This document shows positions 34,326 to 43,507 of a DNA stretch of 64,000 nt, piece by piece. Both the position numbers and the translations under genes were made by a program. Location: NCBI GenBank assembly GCA_047602575.1, contig JASGGY010000004.1, forward strand, positions 1 to 64,000, read 5' to 3'. Positions within the stretch are counted from its first letter, which is position 1. The number at the start of each line of letters is the position of its first letter. Origin of the DNA: UBA1366 sp047602575. Lineage in GTDB: Bacteria; Bacillota; Clostridia; Oscillospirales; Ruminococcaceae. The notes below the pieces were generated by a model that saw only the letters and a list, made by a program, of their open reading frames with translations, ran no database searches and was not told where the DNA came from.

Positions 34326-34352
34326 AAGCCCCCGTAAGCCGTTCTTACGGAG
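34326..34352 (-). terminator. Terminator after ispF
   Basis: Arms GCCTCCGTAAG and CTTACGGGGGC (read on the minus strand) form an interrupted 11-bp stem with loop AACGG and a TTTT run. It separates the ispD-ispF unit from the DUF3343/desulfurase pair. Confidence 0.8.
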
Positions 34353-34389
34353 GCTACAACATATAGTATGACAACGGCGGGAAGATGGT

Positions 34390-34875
34390 TCATTCCCCCG
34401 CGCGAATTGCGGCAACAAGACAAACCGCGTGCGCGGCGATGCCCTCCCCGCTTCCGGAAAAGCCCAGACCCTCCTCGGTCGTCGCTTTGACGGAAACCTG
34501 CGCAATGTCCGCGCCGAGCGCTGCGGCGATCCGGGCGCGCATCTGCGCAATAAAGGGTGCAAGCTTCGGCGCTTGCGCGATGACTGTTGCGTCGATGTTG
34601 GAAATCGCCCAACCGTGTTCCGTTAAGACTTCGCCGACTTTTTGCAGCAAGCCGATGCTGTCCGCGTCTTTATACGCTGCGCCGGTGTCGGGGAAAAGCT
34701 TTCCGATGTCGCCCAGCGCGCAGGCACCCAGCATCGCGTCCATGATCGCGTGGGTCAGCACGTCCGCGTCGGAATGCCCGAGCAGCCCTTTTTCATATGG
34801 AATTTCCACACCGCCCAGAATGAGCCTGCGCCCCGTTGTCAGGCGGTGAACGTCATAGCCGTGACCGATTCTCAT
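34390..34875 (-). CDS. ispF: 2-C-methyl-D-erythritol 2,4-cyclodiphosphate synthase
   Basis: Fifth step of the MEP isoprenoid pathway. The 161-aa protein starts M-R-I-G-H-G-Y-D-V-H (metal-binding Asp/His) and has LLGHSDADVLTHAIMDAMLGA and the nucleotide-loop region near K-A-T-T-E-E-G-L-G-F. It lies 12 bp after ispD, the preceding enzyme but one in the pathway. Confidence 0.96.
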   Translation of the reverse strand: MRIGHGYDVHRLTTGRRLILGGVEIPYEKGLLGHSDADVLTHAIMDAMLGACALGDIGKLFPDTGAAYKDADSIGLLQKVGEVLTEHGWAISNIDATVIAQAPKLAPFIAQMRARIAAALGADIAQVSVKATTEEGLGFSGSGEGIAAHAVCLVAAIRAGE

Positions 34876-34887
34876 GCTCCGCTCCCC

Positions 34888-35580
34888 TCACCCGCGCGCG
34901 GTGCTTTTTAAAAGCGACTCCGCCACGGGAATGTCCTCTGCGGTTGTGATTTTGATGTTGGAATACTCGCCGATTGTCACAAACGGCATCACGCCCACCG
35001 CTTCGCACAACTGGCTGTCGTCGGTGTAATCCGCACCCGCTTCGTCCGCTGCGATGAGGGCGTTGCGGTAAAGCTCCGTGCGGAAAATCTGCGGCGTCTG
35101 GGTGAGCATCACGTTCTCGCGCGCGGGGGTGGCGGCGACAAAGCCGTTTTGCGCAAGCTTTACGGTGTCCTTGCTCGGCACGCAGACCACCGCCGCACCG
35201 TGCTTTTTCGCGTCGGCAATGCACTTACAGACCGTATGCGTCCGGATGAGCGGGCGCGCGCCGTCGTGAATACATACCAGCTCGCTTTCCGGCGAAATCA
35301 GCGAAAAGCCTTTTGCGATGGATTTCTGGCGGGTTTGGGCACCCGTCGTGATCAGCACGGGCTTGCGGAAGTCATAAGACGCAATCAGTCCGCGCAGTGC
35401 GTCTATGCTGCTTTCGGCGGCGCAGAGAATCATCTCGCGCACCTCGTGGATTTCGTCAAACGCCTGCATGGCGCGCACAATGACCGGTATGCCGTGCAGC
35501 TTGACAAAAAGCTTGTTCTGCCCGCCCATGCGGCTGGATGTGCCGCCGCAGGCAATGATGACCGAAACAAACATACCCAT
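34888..35580 (-). CDS. ispD: 2-C-methyl-D-erythritol 4-phosphate cytidylyltransferase
   Basis: Third step of the MEP pathway, making CDP-methylerythritol. The 230-aa protein has the nucleotide-binding start IIACGGTSSRMGGQNKLFVKL, HDGARPLI and K-D-T-V-K. The first residue of the usual A-A-G motif is replaced by A-C-G. The start is ATG 35580, close behind AAAAGGA; ATG 35574 is also possible. It forms an operon with ispF and follows pheA. Confidence 0.95.
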   Translation of the reverse strand: MGMFVSVIIACGGTSSRMGGQNKLFVKLHGIPVIVRAMQAFDEIHEVREMILCAAESSIDALRGLIASYDFRKPVLITTGAQTRQKSIAKGFSLISPESELVCIHDGARPLIRTHTVCKCIADAKKHGAAVVCVPSKDTVKLAQNGFVAATPARENVMLTQTPQIFRTELYRNALIAADEAGADYTDDSQLCEAVGVMPFVTIGEYSNIKITTAEDIPVAESLLKSTARG

Positions 35581-35600
35581 ACCGTCCTTTTTTAAAGCCG

Positions 35601-36722
35601 TTATTCGGCGATTTCGTAATAGTTTCCCAGAAAGCGGAAGTAATCCAGCTGCGCGCCCAGCTCCGCGATGAGCTTTGCCACCGCCGGATCAGAAATCGAG
35701 CCTTCAAAATCCAGATAGAACACCGCGTCAAAATCAGCGCTCGCGATGGGCTTGCTCTCGATGCGCACGAGATTGAGCCCTGCCACCGAGAATTTCGTTA
35801 GCAGCCGGTACAGCGATGATTTGGTGTGCGGCAGAGAAAGCGATACCGACACGATGTCGGCTTCCGCCGAGGAGTATGTATCCTTTGAGATGATGATAAA
35901 GCGTGTGTAGTTCTCCCGCGCGTCGGCGATGTCGGCGGCTTCCACCGAAAGCCCCAGCTCCCGCGCGCAGGCAAGCGAGCAGATTGCGCCCGCCGCGTCC
36001 TCCGGATGGGTGTTGACGTATTCCGCGGCGAGGGCGGTGTTTGCGTAATATTCCGTACGCGCACCAAGCGTTTTCAGAAAGCCCGCGCATTGCGCAAGTG
36101 CCTGTTCGTGGGAAATCACGCGGGCGGGTGTTTTTCCGGCATTGTCGGGATGCACGGCAAGACAATGGCTGACGCGCAGCTTCACCGATGCGGCGATTTT
36201 AAAGTCGTATTGCTTCATCAACTCATAGGTCTGTGCGACCGAGCCGGCGGTGGAATTTTGAATCGGCAAAACGCCGAAGTCCGCTTCCCCGCGCTCAACG
36301 GCGTGGAACACGTCCTCAAACGCGCCGTAAAACTGAATCTGCGCGTCCGGAAACGCTTTGTGGCAGGCTTCCTCGGAATATGCGCCCACCGTTCCCTGAC
36401 AGGCTGCGCGGGGTGCGCCCTCCCTTGTGAAAGCCGAAAACGCAATCGTGCTGTTTGCGGCGTAAAACTTGCGGTATTGTACGGATTTGCTGATGTCCAT
36501 CACCGTGGTGAACAGAACCTCCGCGCTGTCCGCAAGCTCCGGCGGGGCGGCGCTACGCACGGTCTGAATGATTTCCTGCTCCCGCGCGCTCTGAAGCACG
36601 TCTAATTTGTGGTCAAGCTTGTATTGCGCCACGCGGTTGGTCAGCTCCATTCGCTGCGTAAATAGCTTGATCAGCTCACTGTCAATCGAATCGATTTCAT
36701 TTCTCAGCTGCGATAAATCCAT
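35601..36722 (-). CDS. pheA: Bifunctional chorismate mutase / prephenate dehydratase
   Basis: P-protein converting chorismate to phenylpyruvate. 373 aa: N-terminal AroQ chorismate mutase (about 1-85, D-L-S-Q-L-R-N-E-I-D-S-I-D), prephenate dehydratase (about 105-285, with G-T-V-G-A-Y-S-E-E-A and the catalytic T-R-F in NYTRFIII), and a C-terminal ACT domain with E-S-K-P that binds phenylalanine for feedback. The start at 36722 gives the family N-terminus. The tyrosine-branch partner tyrA is at 55181-56026. Confidence 0.94.
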   Translation of the reverse strand: MDLSQLRNEIDSIDSELIKLFTQRMELTNRVAQYKLDHKLDVLQSAREQEIIQTVRSAAPPELADSAEVLFTTVMDISKSVQYRKFYAANSTIAFSAFTREGAPRAACQGTVGAYSEEACHKAFPDAQIQFYGAFEDVFHAVERGEADFGVLPIQNSTAGSVAQTYELMKQYDFKIAASVKLRVSHCLAVHPDNAGKTPARVISHEQALAQCAGFLKTLGARTEYYANTALAAEYVNTHPEDAAGAICSLACARELGLSVEAADIADARENYTRFIIISKDTYSSAEADIVSVSLSLPHTKSSLYRLLTKFSVAGLNLVRIESKPIASADFDAVFYLDFEGSISDPAVAKLIAELGAQLDYFRFLGNYYEIAE

Positions 36723-36797
36723 AATCGGGAAAAGTTCCTTCCTAATTCTTATATCAATTTGCTTTATTATACACCCGCCTGTGTTATTTTGCAAGGG

Positions 36798-37952
36798 CTA
36801 CAAGCGGGATTTAAAATCGTCAAAGTCAAATTCCCGCACGGTTGAAACCGTTCCGTCGGCTTTTTTCAGCATAATAGACGGCAGCGGCATTCCGTTAAAG
36901 GTGTTGTTTTTGACCATTGAATAAATCGCCATGTCGCAGAATACCAGCCGGTCGCCCGCGCGCAGAGGTTTGTCAAAGGAATAGTCCCCGATGATGTCCC
37001 CCGCCAGACAAGTCGGGCCGCCAAGGCGATAGGTATGCTCTTTTTCATCGGGCAAGCCGCTGCCGATTACGCGCGGGCGATAGGGCATTTCCAGTACATC
37101 CGGCATATGACAAGCGGCGGAGGTGTCAATGATTGCCAGATTCATGCCGTTTTCGCGCACGTCCAGCACCTCGCTGACCAGATAACCCGCGTCAAGCGCA
37201 ACTGCTTCTCCCGGCTCAATGTACACTGCGACACCATATTTTTCGCGGAATTTTTTCACGCAGGCAATCAGTAAATCAACGTCATAATTCGCCCGCGTGA
37301 TGTGATGTCCGCCGCCGAAATTCACCCATTTCATCGCAGACAGGTATTTCCCGAAACGCGCTTCAAACGCGTCCAGTGTGCGTGCCAGAACATCCGCGCC
37401 TTGTTCGCAAAGCGTGTGAAAATGCAGTCCGTCCGCACCGCCGCGATAGGTTTGTTCAAACTCAGCCAGCGTTGTTCCAAGCCGCGAAAAAGCCGCGCAC
37501 GGATTATAAAGCTCTGTTTCAATCTCGGAATATTCCGGATTGACGCGGATGCCCACGGAAACCGCCCGCCCGCTTTCCTTTACGGTCTGCGCAAAGCGGT
37601 AGAGCTGCGCGGGCGAGTTGAAGCTGATCTTATCGCAGATCCGCGCAAGCGCTCTTACATCGGCTTCCTTAAAAGCCGGCGCGTAGACGTGGGTTTCCTT
37701 AGAAAACGGCTTGCCCAGCTCCTCAAAGCCGAGCCGCGCTTCAAAAATACCGCTTGCGGTCGTGCCGTCGAGATATTGTGCAATCAACGGATAAACGGAA
37801 AACATTGAAAACGCTTTCTGCGCCAGAAGAATCTTCGCACCGCTTTCCGCACGGACGCGCGCAAGGAGTTTGAGGTTGTCGATCAGCTTTTGCTCGTCGA
37901 TCAGATAGCACGGCGTGGGCAGGGCGGCAAGATCAATATGCAGTTCGTCCAT
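36798..37952 (-). CDS. nspC: Carboxynorspermidine/carboxyspermidine decarboxylase
   Basis: PLP enzyme of the alanine-racemase fold that decarboxylates carboxy(nor)spermidine to (nor)spermidine. The 384-aa protein shows the N-terminal T-P-C-Y-L-I-D, the PLP Lys in L-A-Q-K-A-F-S-M-F, FHTLCEQG, NFGGGHHITRANYD and the C-terminal C-D-M-A-I-Y-S-M-V-K-N-N-T-F-N-G. It starts 1 bp after its partner dehydrogenase and ends the polyamine operon. Confidence 0.93.
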   Translation of the reverse strand: MDELHIDLAALPTPCYLIDEQKLIDNLKLLARVRAESGAKILLAQKAFSMFSVYPLIAQYLDGTTASGIFEARLGFEELGKPFSKETHVYAPAFKEADVRALARICDKISFNSPAQLYRFAQTVKESGRAVSVGIRVNPEYSEIETELYNPCAAFSRLGTTLAEFEQTYRGGADGLHFHTLCEQGADVLARTLDAFEARFGKYLSAMKWVNFGGGHHITRANYDVDLLIACVKKFREKYGVAVYIEPGEAVALDAGYLVSEVLDVRENGMNLAIIDTSAACHMPDVLEMPYRPRVIGSGLPDEKEHTYRLGGPTCLAGDIIGDYSFDKPLRAGDRLVFCDMAIYSMVKNNTFNGMPLPSIMLKKADGTVSTVREFDFDDFKSRL

Positions 37953-37953
37953 A

Positions 37954-39156
37954 TCAGTCTACAAGCACGGGATTGAAGTCCTCAATCCACGGCAGTCCCC
38001 ATTCATTCAGCGCGTCCATAAATGGGTCGGGATCGAATTCCTCAACGTTGAAAACGCCCGGACGCTTCCATTTTTTCTGCAGAACCATCATCGCACCGAT
38101 CATCGCCGGCACGCCGGTAGTATAAGAAATCGCCTGCGAGCCGACTTCCTTGTAGCAGGCCTCGTGGTCGCAGATGTTATAAACATTGTAGTGCTTGGTT
38201 TCGCCGTCTTTTTTCCCTGTAAAAATGCAGCCGATGTTCGTCTTGCCCTTGGTGCGCGGTCCTAAGGACGCGGGATCTGGCAGAACGGCCTTTAAAAACT
38301 GTAGCGGCACGATTTTTTTGCCCTCATACTCAATCGGTTCAATCGAGGTCATACCTACGTTTTCTAAGCATTTGAGGTGCGTTAAATAACTCTGCCCGAA
38401 GGTCATGAAAAAGCGGATGCGCTTGATGCCCGTGATGTTGAGCGCTAAGGATTCCAGCTCCTCGTGGTGGAGGAGGTACATATCCTTTTCGCCCACGCCG
38501 TCAAAGCTGTAAACGCGTTTGATTTCCATCGGCTCGGTTTCAATCCAGCGTCCGTTTTCGATGTAGCTGCCCTTGGCGCTTACCTCGCGGATGTTGATTT
38601 CGGGGTTGAAATTCGTCGCAAAGGGATAGCCGTGGTCGCCGCCGTTGCAGTCCAGAATGTCGATGTAGTTAATTTCATCATAATAGTGCTTGAGCGCATA
38701 CGCACTGAAAACGCCCGTCACGCCCGGATCAAAACCGCAGCCGAGCACCGCCGTGATGCCAGCTTTTTCAAAGCGCTCACGGTATGCCCACTGCCAGCTG
38801 TATTCAAATTTCGCCGTGTTGAGCGGCTCATAATTCGCCGTGTCTAGATAATCAACCTTGCACGCCAGACAAGCATCCATGATGGTCAGATCCTGATACG
38901 GCAGCGCGACGTTGATGACGATGTCGGGCTGAAATTCGTTGATTGCGGCGATGACCTCCTCCGTCTTGTCCGCGTCAAGCTGGCGGGTGGAAAGCTTTGT
39001 CGCGGTTGTGCCCGCAAGCTTTTCTGCGATCGCGTCGCATTTTGATTTCGTGCGGCTGGCGATGCAGATTTCTTCAAACACCGTGCTGTTCTGACAGCAT
39101 TTACTGATGACAACCGATGCGACGCCCCCCGCACCGATGATGAGCGCTTTTCCCAT
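37954..39156 (-). CDS. Carboxynorspermidine/carboxyspermidine dehydrogenase
   Basis: Saccharopine-dehydrogenase-family enzyme that condenses an amine (putrescine, diaminopropane or agmatine) with aspartate semialdehyde using NADPH. The 400-aa protein begins with the Rossmann motif LIIGAGGVASVV, has GCGFDPGVTGVFSAYALKHY and a C-terminal substrate domain. It is adjacent to nspC, the standard pair of the aspartate-semialdehyde route. Which amine it uses cannot be told from sequence alone. Confidence 0.92.
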   Translation of the reverse strand: MGKALIIGAGGVASVVISKCCQNSTVFEEICIASRTKSKCDAIAEKLAGTTATKLSTRQLDADKTEEVIAAINEFQPDIVINVALPYQDLTIMDACLACKVDYLDTANYEPLNTAKFEYSWQWAYRERFEKAGITAVLGCGFDPGVTGVFSAYALKHYYDEINYIDILDCNGGDHGYPFATNFNPEINIREVSAKGSYIENGRWIETEPMEIKRVYSFDGVGEKDMYLLHHEELESLALNITGIKRIRFFMTFGQSYLTHLKCLENVGMTSIEPIEYEGKKIVPLQFLKAVLPDPASLGPRTKGKTNIGCIFTGKKDGETKHYNVYNICDHEACYKEVGSQAISYTTGVPAMIGAMMVLQKKWKRPGVFNVEEFDPDPFMDALNEWGLPWIEDFNPVLVD

Positions 39157-39176
39157 TTTATTTCAAATCCTTTCGT

Positions 39177-40028
39177 CTAATCGTCGCTTTCAAGCGTTTC
39201 ATTCACATAATTCGGCAGCGCAAAGCAGCCCTTGTGCAGCTCGGTGTTGTAATACCGCGTTTCGATTCCCAACGAGTTCCAGTACGCGGGCTTGAGATCA
39301 TAAACCGGATGCAGATTTTTTGACGCAAACCCGAACAGCCAGTGCCCCGACGGATAAGTCGGGATGTGCGCCTGATACACCATCGACACCGGAAATGCAC
39401 TGCCGATGCGCGCATGGGTGCGCTTGACCATGTCCACGTAGGAGTCGTAATACGTGCTCTCGTGCTGGTTGACGAGAATGCCGTCGTCGGTAAGCGCCTT
39501 AAAGCAATTGCCGTAGAATTCCTTCGTGAAAAGCCCCTCGCCCGGTCCGAACGGGTCGGTCGAGTCCACGACAATCAGGTCGTATTCCGCCAGCTTCCGC
39601 CGGACGAACTTCAGCCCGTCCTCAATGTAAATATGCACACGCGGGTCGTCAAACCTGCACGCCGTTTTCGGCAGAAATTCCTTGCAGATTTCAATTACCT
39701 TGTCGTCGATTTCCACCAGATCCACGCACTCCACGCTCGGATACCGGCACAGCTCGCGCACCGTTCCCCCGTCGCCCGCGCCGATAACAAGCACATTCCG
39801 GATCGACGGATTGCAAGCCATCGGCACGTGCACCATCATCTCGTGATAAATAAACTCGTCCTTTTCCGTCAGCATCAGAATGCCGTCAAGGGTTAAAAAA
39901 CGCCCGAATTCAAAGCTGTCGAACACGTCAATCTGCTGGTAATAGCTCTTGCCGGAATACAGCTGTTCTTTTACTTTAATGGAAAAATTCACATGATCGG
40001 TGTGCTTTTCTGTAAACCAGAGTTCCAA
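39177..40028 (-). CDS. speE: Spermidine synthase (aminopropyltransferase)
   Basis: Transfers aminopropyl from decarboxylated SAM to an amine. The 283-aa protein has the SpeE landmarks: YQQIDVFDSFEFGRFLTLDG, YHEMMVHVP, VIGAGDGGTVRELCRY, V-V-D-S-T-D-P-F-G-P-G-E-G-L-F with the catalytic Asp. It lies between speA and the dehydrogenase. Its acceptor may be putrescine or agmatine. Confidence 0.95.
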   Translation of the reverse strand: MELWFTEKHTDHVNFSIKVKEQLYSGKSYYQQIDVFDSFEFGRFLTLDGILMLTEKDEFIYHEMMVHVPMACNPSIRNVLVIGAGDGGTVRELCRYPSVECVDLVEIDDKVIEICKEFLPKTACRFDDPRVHIYIEDGLKFVRRKLAEYDLIVVDSTDPFGPGEGLFTKEFYGNCFKALTDDGILVNQHESTYYDSYVDMVKRTHARIGSAFPVSMVYQAHIPTYPSGHWLFGFASKNLHPVYDLKPAYWNSLGIETRYYNTELHKGCFALPNYVNETLESDD

Positions 40029-40093
40029 ATCGAATCCTCCTTTTTAACTGCCGGCTGCACATAGAACAAAACCGGAGATGCGCCCGTGCCGCG

Positions 40094-41539
40094 TTATTTC
40101 AGCACCTGAATGTTCTCGATTTTCATGTCCTGCGTTCCCGTCATAAAGCAGCCCTTTTGCTTGCAATAAGCAATATAGGTGATGATTTCGTCGGTGATGC
40201 GCTCGCCGGGGGCTAAAATCGGTATCCCCGGCGGGTAGCACATCACGAATTCCCCGCTGACAAAGTCGTCGCTTTCCGAGATGGGAACGGCGCGCTTGTC
40301 CGCATAAAAGGCTTCCTGCGGTTTTAAAACCACCTGCGGGTTGATGTATTCGTGGTCAAACATACCTGCCGGATCTTTGGCGGAAATGCGCTTGATTTCG
40401 GACAGCGCGGAGATAAAGCGCTCAATCTCGAGCGCACGGTCGCCCGCAGACACAATGGCAAGGATGTTGCCGATGTCGCCGAATTCAATCTGTATGTCAT
40501 AATCGTCGCGCAGAATGTCGTAAACCTCAACACCCGCCAGCCCGATCTCGCGGGTATGGACGGAAAGCTTTGTGATGTCGAAATCAAATATGTCCGAGCC
40601 GTTGATCAGCTCGCGGGAAAACGCATAATATCCGCCGATGCGGTTGATTTCGCCGCGTGCGTAATCGGCATATTCCACTGTGCGGGCATACATTTCCCTT
40701 CCGCTGCGCACGAGATTGCGCCGTGCCAGATCCAGCGACGACATTAAAAGGTATGAGCCGCTCGTGGTCTGGGTCAGATTGATGATCTGGCGCACATAAT
40801 CGCTGTTCATCCGCGTCGAGCAGAGCAGCAGCGAGCTTTGCGTCAGCGAACCGCCTGTTTTGTGCAGGCTCACCGCCGCCATATCCGCACCCGCCGCCAT
40901 CGCGTTCAAGGGCAGGTTTTCGCCGAAATAAAACTGCGTGCCGTGCGCTTCATCGGCAAGCATCAGCATTCCGTTGTCGTGGGCAAGCTTTGTGATCGCC
41001 GCGATGTCCGAACAAATGCCGTAGTAAGTCGGGTTGTTGATTAGAATCGCCTTCGCGTCGGGATGTTCGCGGATTGCGGCTTTTACATCGGCAAGCTTCA
41101 TCCCCAGCGGAATGCCGAGCCGGTGATTAATGCCGGGATTGATATAAACAGGAACAGCCCCGCAAACAACAAGAGCGTTGATTGCGCTCCTGTGGACGTT
41201 TCGGGGCATAATGATTTTATCTCCCGCCTTGCAGACCGACATGATCATCGCCTGAACGGCTGCGGTGGTGCCGTTGACGATCAGAAACGCCTGCGCCGCG
41301 CCGAACGCTTCCGCGGCAAGCTGTTCTGCCTCGCGGATGACGGAAACGGGGTGGCAGAGGTTGTCGAGCGGCTTCATGGAATTGACGTCCGTTTTCAGGC
41401 AGTCCTCTCCCAAAAAAGCACGCAGATCCTTGTTGCCGCGCCCGCCCTTGTGACCTGGCACGTCAAGTTGGACAACCCTGCGTTTTCTGTGGCGCACAAG
41501 CGCTTCGTATATCGGCGCTTTCTCCTGATTCAAAGCCAT
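40094..41539 (-). CDS. speA: Orn/Lys/Arg decarboxylase family, probably arginine decarboxylase
   Basis: PLP-dependent basic amino-acid decarboxylase of fold type I. The 481-aa form, without the N-terminal wing domain, is like Bacillus SpeA, which makes agmatine from arginine. Landmarks: H-K-G-G-R-G near the start, D-E-A-H-G-T-Q-F, the PLP lysine in SLHKTGGSLTQSS and the C-terminal YPPGIPILAPGE. The start is ATG 41539, 6 nt after GGAGGG, beyond the speD stop. No agmatinase or agmatine deiminase gene follows, so the fate of agmatine is open. Confidence 0.9.
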   Translation of the reverse strand: MALNQEKAPIYEALVRHRKRRVVQLDVPGHKGGRGNKDLRAFLGEDCLKTDVNSMKPLDNLCHPVSVIREAEQLAAEAFGAAQAFLIVNGTTAAVQAMIMSVCKAGDKIIMPRNVHRSAINALVVCGAVPVYINPGINHRLGIPLGMKLADVKAAIREHPDAKAILINNPTYYGICSDIAAITKLAHDNGMLMLADEAHGTQFYFGENLPLNAMAAGADMAAVSLHKTGGSLTQSSLLLCSTRMNSDYVRQIINLTQTTSGSYLLMSSLDLARRNLVRSGREMYARTVEYADYARGEINRIGGYYAFSRELINGSDIFDFDITKLSVHTREIGLAGVEVYDILRDDYDIQIEFGDIGNILAIVSAGDRALEIERFISALSEIKRISAKDPAGMFDHEYINPQVVLKPQEAFYADKRAVPISESDDFVSGEFVMCYPPGIPILAPGERITDEIITYIAYCKQKGCFMTGTQDMKIENIQVLK

Positions 41540-41553
41540 CGGAAGCCCTCCGA

Positions 41554-42363
41554 TCAATAGATATTCATGCCGCTGAATATCTCAATCATTTCGCGGCGGA
41601 GATTGTCGGTGATCATCAGCCGCTGCTTGGGCGGAATCTCATAAACGTCCTTGTTGAACAGGTAATTCTGCAGCTCAATTTCTTTGATGAGAAGCTTGGT
41701 ATGAAAAATGTTCGCCTGGTATACATTGACATCGACCGCGTCATACCGTGTCAGGGTTTCGTCGGAGATATAGTCCTGAATCGAGGTGATGTTGTGGTCA
41801 ATATAAAACTTTGTCCCGTTTACGTCACGCGTAAAGCCCCGCACCCGATAGTCGATGGTAATGATATCGGAATCGAAGCTGGAGATGAGGTAATCGAGGG
41901 TGTTCAGCGGAGAGATTGTTCCGCAGGTGGAAACGTCAATATCCACACGGAACGTCGAGATGGAGTTTTCCGGGTGATATTCCGGAAAGGTATGCACGGT
42001 CACGTGGCTCTTGTCAAGATGCGCGTGGACGGTGCGGTTCTTGTGAAGATAATCGCCCTGGTTGCAGGAAATGTCAACCGAGTCGCTGGTGAGTTCTTTT
42101 TCGGCAATCAGCACGTTGACGGACGCGCCCTGCGGCTCGTAGTCCTGCTTGGAAATGTTGAGCACACGCGCGTCAATCATTTCCGTTACATCACAGAGAA
42201 TCTTGGTCAGCCGGTCGGAGTTGTACTGCTCGTCGATATAAGCAATATAATCCTTCTGCTCTCTCTCACTTTTTGCATAGCAGACATCATAGATGTTGAA
42301 GCTAAGTGTTTTTGTGAGGTTGTTAAAGCCATACAAAGTCAGCTTTTTTTCCAACCCTACCAT
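41554..42363 (-). CDS. speD: S-adenosylmethionine decarboxylase proenzyme (E. coli-type)
   Basis: Makes decarboxylated SAM for speE. The 269-aa length and the self-cleavage site K-S-H-V-T-V-H-T (Ser becomes the pyruvoyl cofactor) place it in the larger class-1A group of E. coli SpeD rather than the about 120-aa Bacillus form. The start ATG 42363 lies 5 nt after AAAGG. It is the first gene of the polyamine operon; the 155 bp upstream show only an A/T-rich possible promoter (TACAAT near 42426). Confidence 0.92.
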   Translation of the reverse strand: MVGLEKKLTLYGFNNLTKTLSFNIYDVCYAKSEREQKDYIAYIDEQYNSDRLTKILCDVTEMIDARVLNISKQDYEPQGASVNVLIAEKELTSDSVDISCNQGDYLHKNRTVHAHLDKSHVTVHTFPEYHPENSISTFRVDIDVSTCGTISPLNTLDYLISSFDSDIITIDYRVRGFTRDVNGTKFYIDHNITSIQDYISDETLTRYDAVDVNVYQANIFHTKLLIKEIELQNYLFNKDVYEIPPKQRLMITDNLRREMIEIFSGMNIY

Positions 42364-42599
42364 CACAGCCTTTCGGATAAAAATTGTATGTTTTACCGCG
42401 TTTTTCGCAGAATAAAACAAGTTTATTGTAACACAAAAACACACGTATGTATATAGTTTTTTGAAATTAACAGAAAGTTTACATCATCATACGGCATCCG
42501 GAAAAACAGCGCCTTTCATCGCAACAGACGTACTGATTTTTGCTTTATTAAAAGGTACACACACACAATAAAAGCAGCCCAACCGCTCATCTGAATGCA

Positions 42600-42636
42600 A
42601 AACGCGGGGCTTGCTTTTTCAGCAAACCCCGCGTTT
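42600..42636 (-). terminator. Original terminator of the tRNA-Pro operon, displaced by the provirus
   Basis: A 15-bp stem AAACGCGGGGTTTGCT/AGCAAGCCCCGCGTTT (minus-strand sense, one mismatch) and TTTT. It lies nine bases beyond the CCA end of the tRNA half-copy, as expected for the terminator of an uninterrupted tRNA-Pro gene. Confidence 0.75.
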
Positions 42637-42645
42637 GTGCGGTTT

Positions 42646-42694
42646 TGGTCGGAGCGACGGGACTTGAACCCACGGCCTCTACCACCCCAAGGTA
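42646..42694. repeat. Distal attachment site (att): tRNA-Pro 3' half
   Basis: Exactly the same 49 bases as 52630-52678, from the CCA end through the T arm and variable region to the 3' side of the anticodon stem. The sequences differ immediately outside. This copy is not a working tRNA because the 5' half is missing. Confidence 0.9.
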
Positions 42695-42901
42695 TTTTTC
42701 AACAAATTTTTAACCGCGACTACACGTTTTCCCATATTACGCCCACCAGCGACGGGACGGAGCGTCACGCGACTGCGCCCATCGGCGCTAGAGATATTAG
42801 CCGTTCCCCGCCGGAGGCGGATGCGGGCTGATATTGTTTGCCCGAAAACAAATTCCGGCGCAAGGAACAGCACAAAATCATGACGGCTCACATCACCACC
42901 A

Positions 42902-43474
42902 TTAATTGCCCGTATCCCCCGTTCCCTGTTCCTGCACGCATGTATGAGATAAAATATCGTTAGCTTGAGTTTCAAAATTGACACCGTAAGTATAAATCAT
43001 ATTATATCCGCAGTTGCGGAGAACATCAAAAACGAATTTGTCGCGATTCTGACGGCTATATTTGTTGTGGCTGTTATCGTTCAGTTCGATTAATAGTACA
43101 ATTTCAAGATTTTCAGGTGTTGCAAGTGCGAAGTCTATATGCTTAGCTTTGATTTTCTGGAAAGCTCCGTAACTCTGCTTTTGCGGAAGTGTCGGCAAGG
43201 TTTCAACTAAATCTGCAAGTCTGATTTTTGTAAGTACGCAAAGGTTGTTTTTATTTGCATAGTCTTTTAGTGTTCTTATGTAGAAGTTCCATTCATTTCC
43301 GGTTAATATATTTTTTCTTTGATATTGTAAAGTATAATCTTGTTTGGTAGATGTGGTTTCATTTGTTTGAAAAGAATCTTCCTTTTCAACAGGTTGGTTT
43401 GTTTTATTTTGTTGTTTCTTTGTGTAAATAATGTAAATTAAAAAAAGTATTCCGATAACGATAGCTATACCCAT
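42902..43474 (-). CDS. DUF2726 membrane-anchored protein (provirus)
   Basis: 190 aa: an N-terminal transmembrane helix (about 2-17), a polar Gln/Thr-rich linker and a C-terminal DUF2726 domain (about 65-175) with KIKAKHIDFALATPENLEIV, LIELNDNSHNKYSRQNRDKF and a final C-G-Y segment. DUF2726 has a restriction-endonuclease-like fold in predictions; D-F and E-L-N-D could be its active-site residues. It is probably a cargo gene transcribed with the repressor. The about 200 bp to its left (42695-42901) hold no gene that can be supported. Confidence 0.7.
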   Translation of the reverse strand: MGIAIVIGILFLIYIIYTKKQQNKTNQPVEKEDSFQTNETTSTKQDYTLQYQRKNILTGNEWNFYIRTLKDYANKNNLCVLTKIRLADLVETLPTLPQKQSYGAFQKIKAKHIDFALATPENLEIVLLIELNDNSHNKYSRQNRDKFVFDVLRNCGYNMIYTYGVNFETQANDILSHTCVQEQGTGDTGN

Positions 43475-43507
43475 TTGTCATTCCTCCAAATTTTATGTTA
43501 CGTCTTT

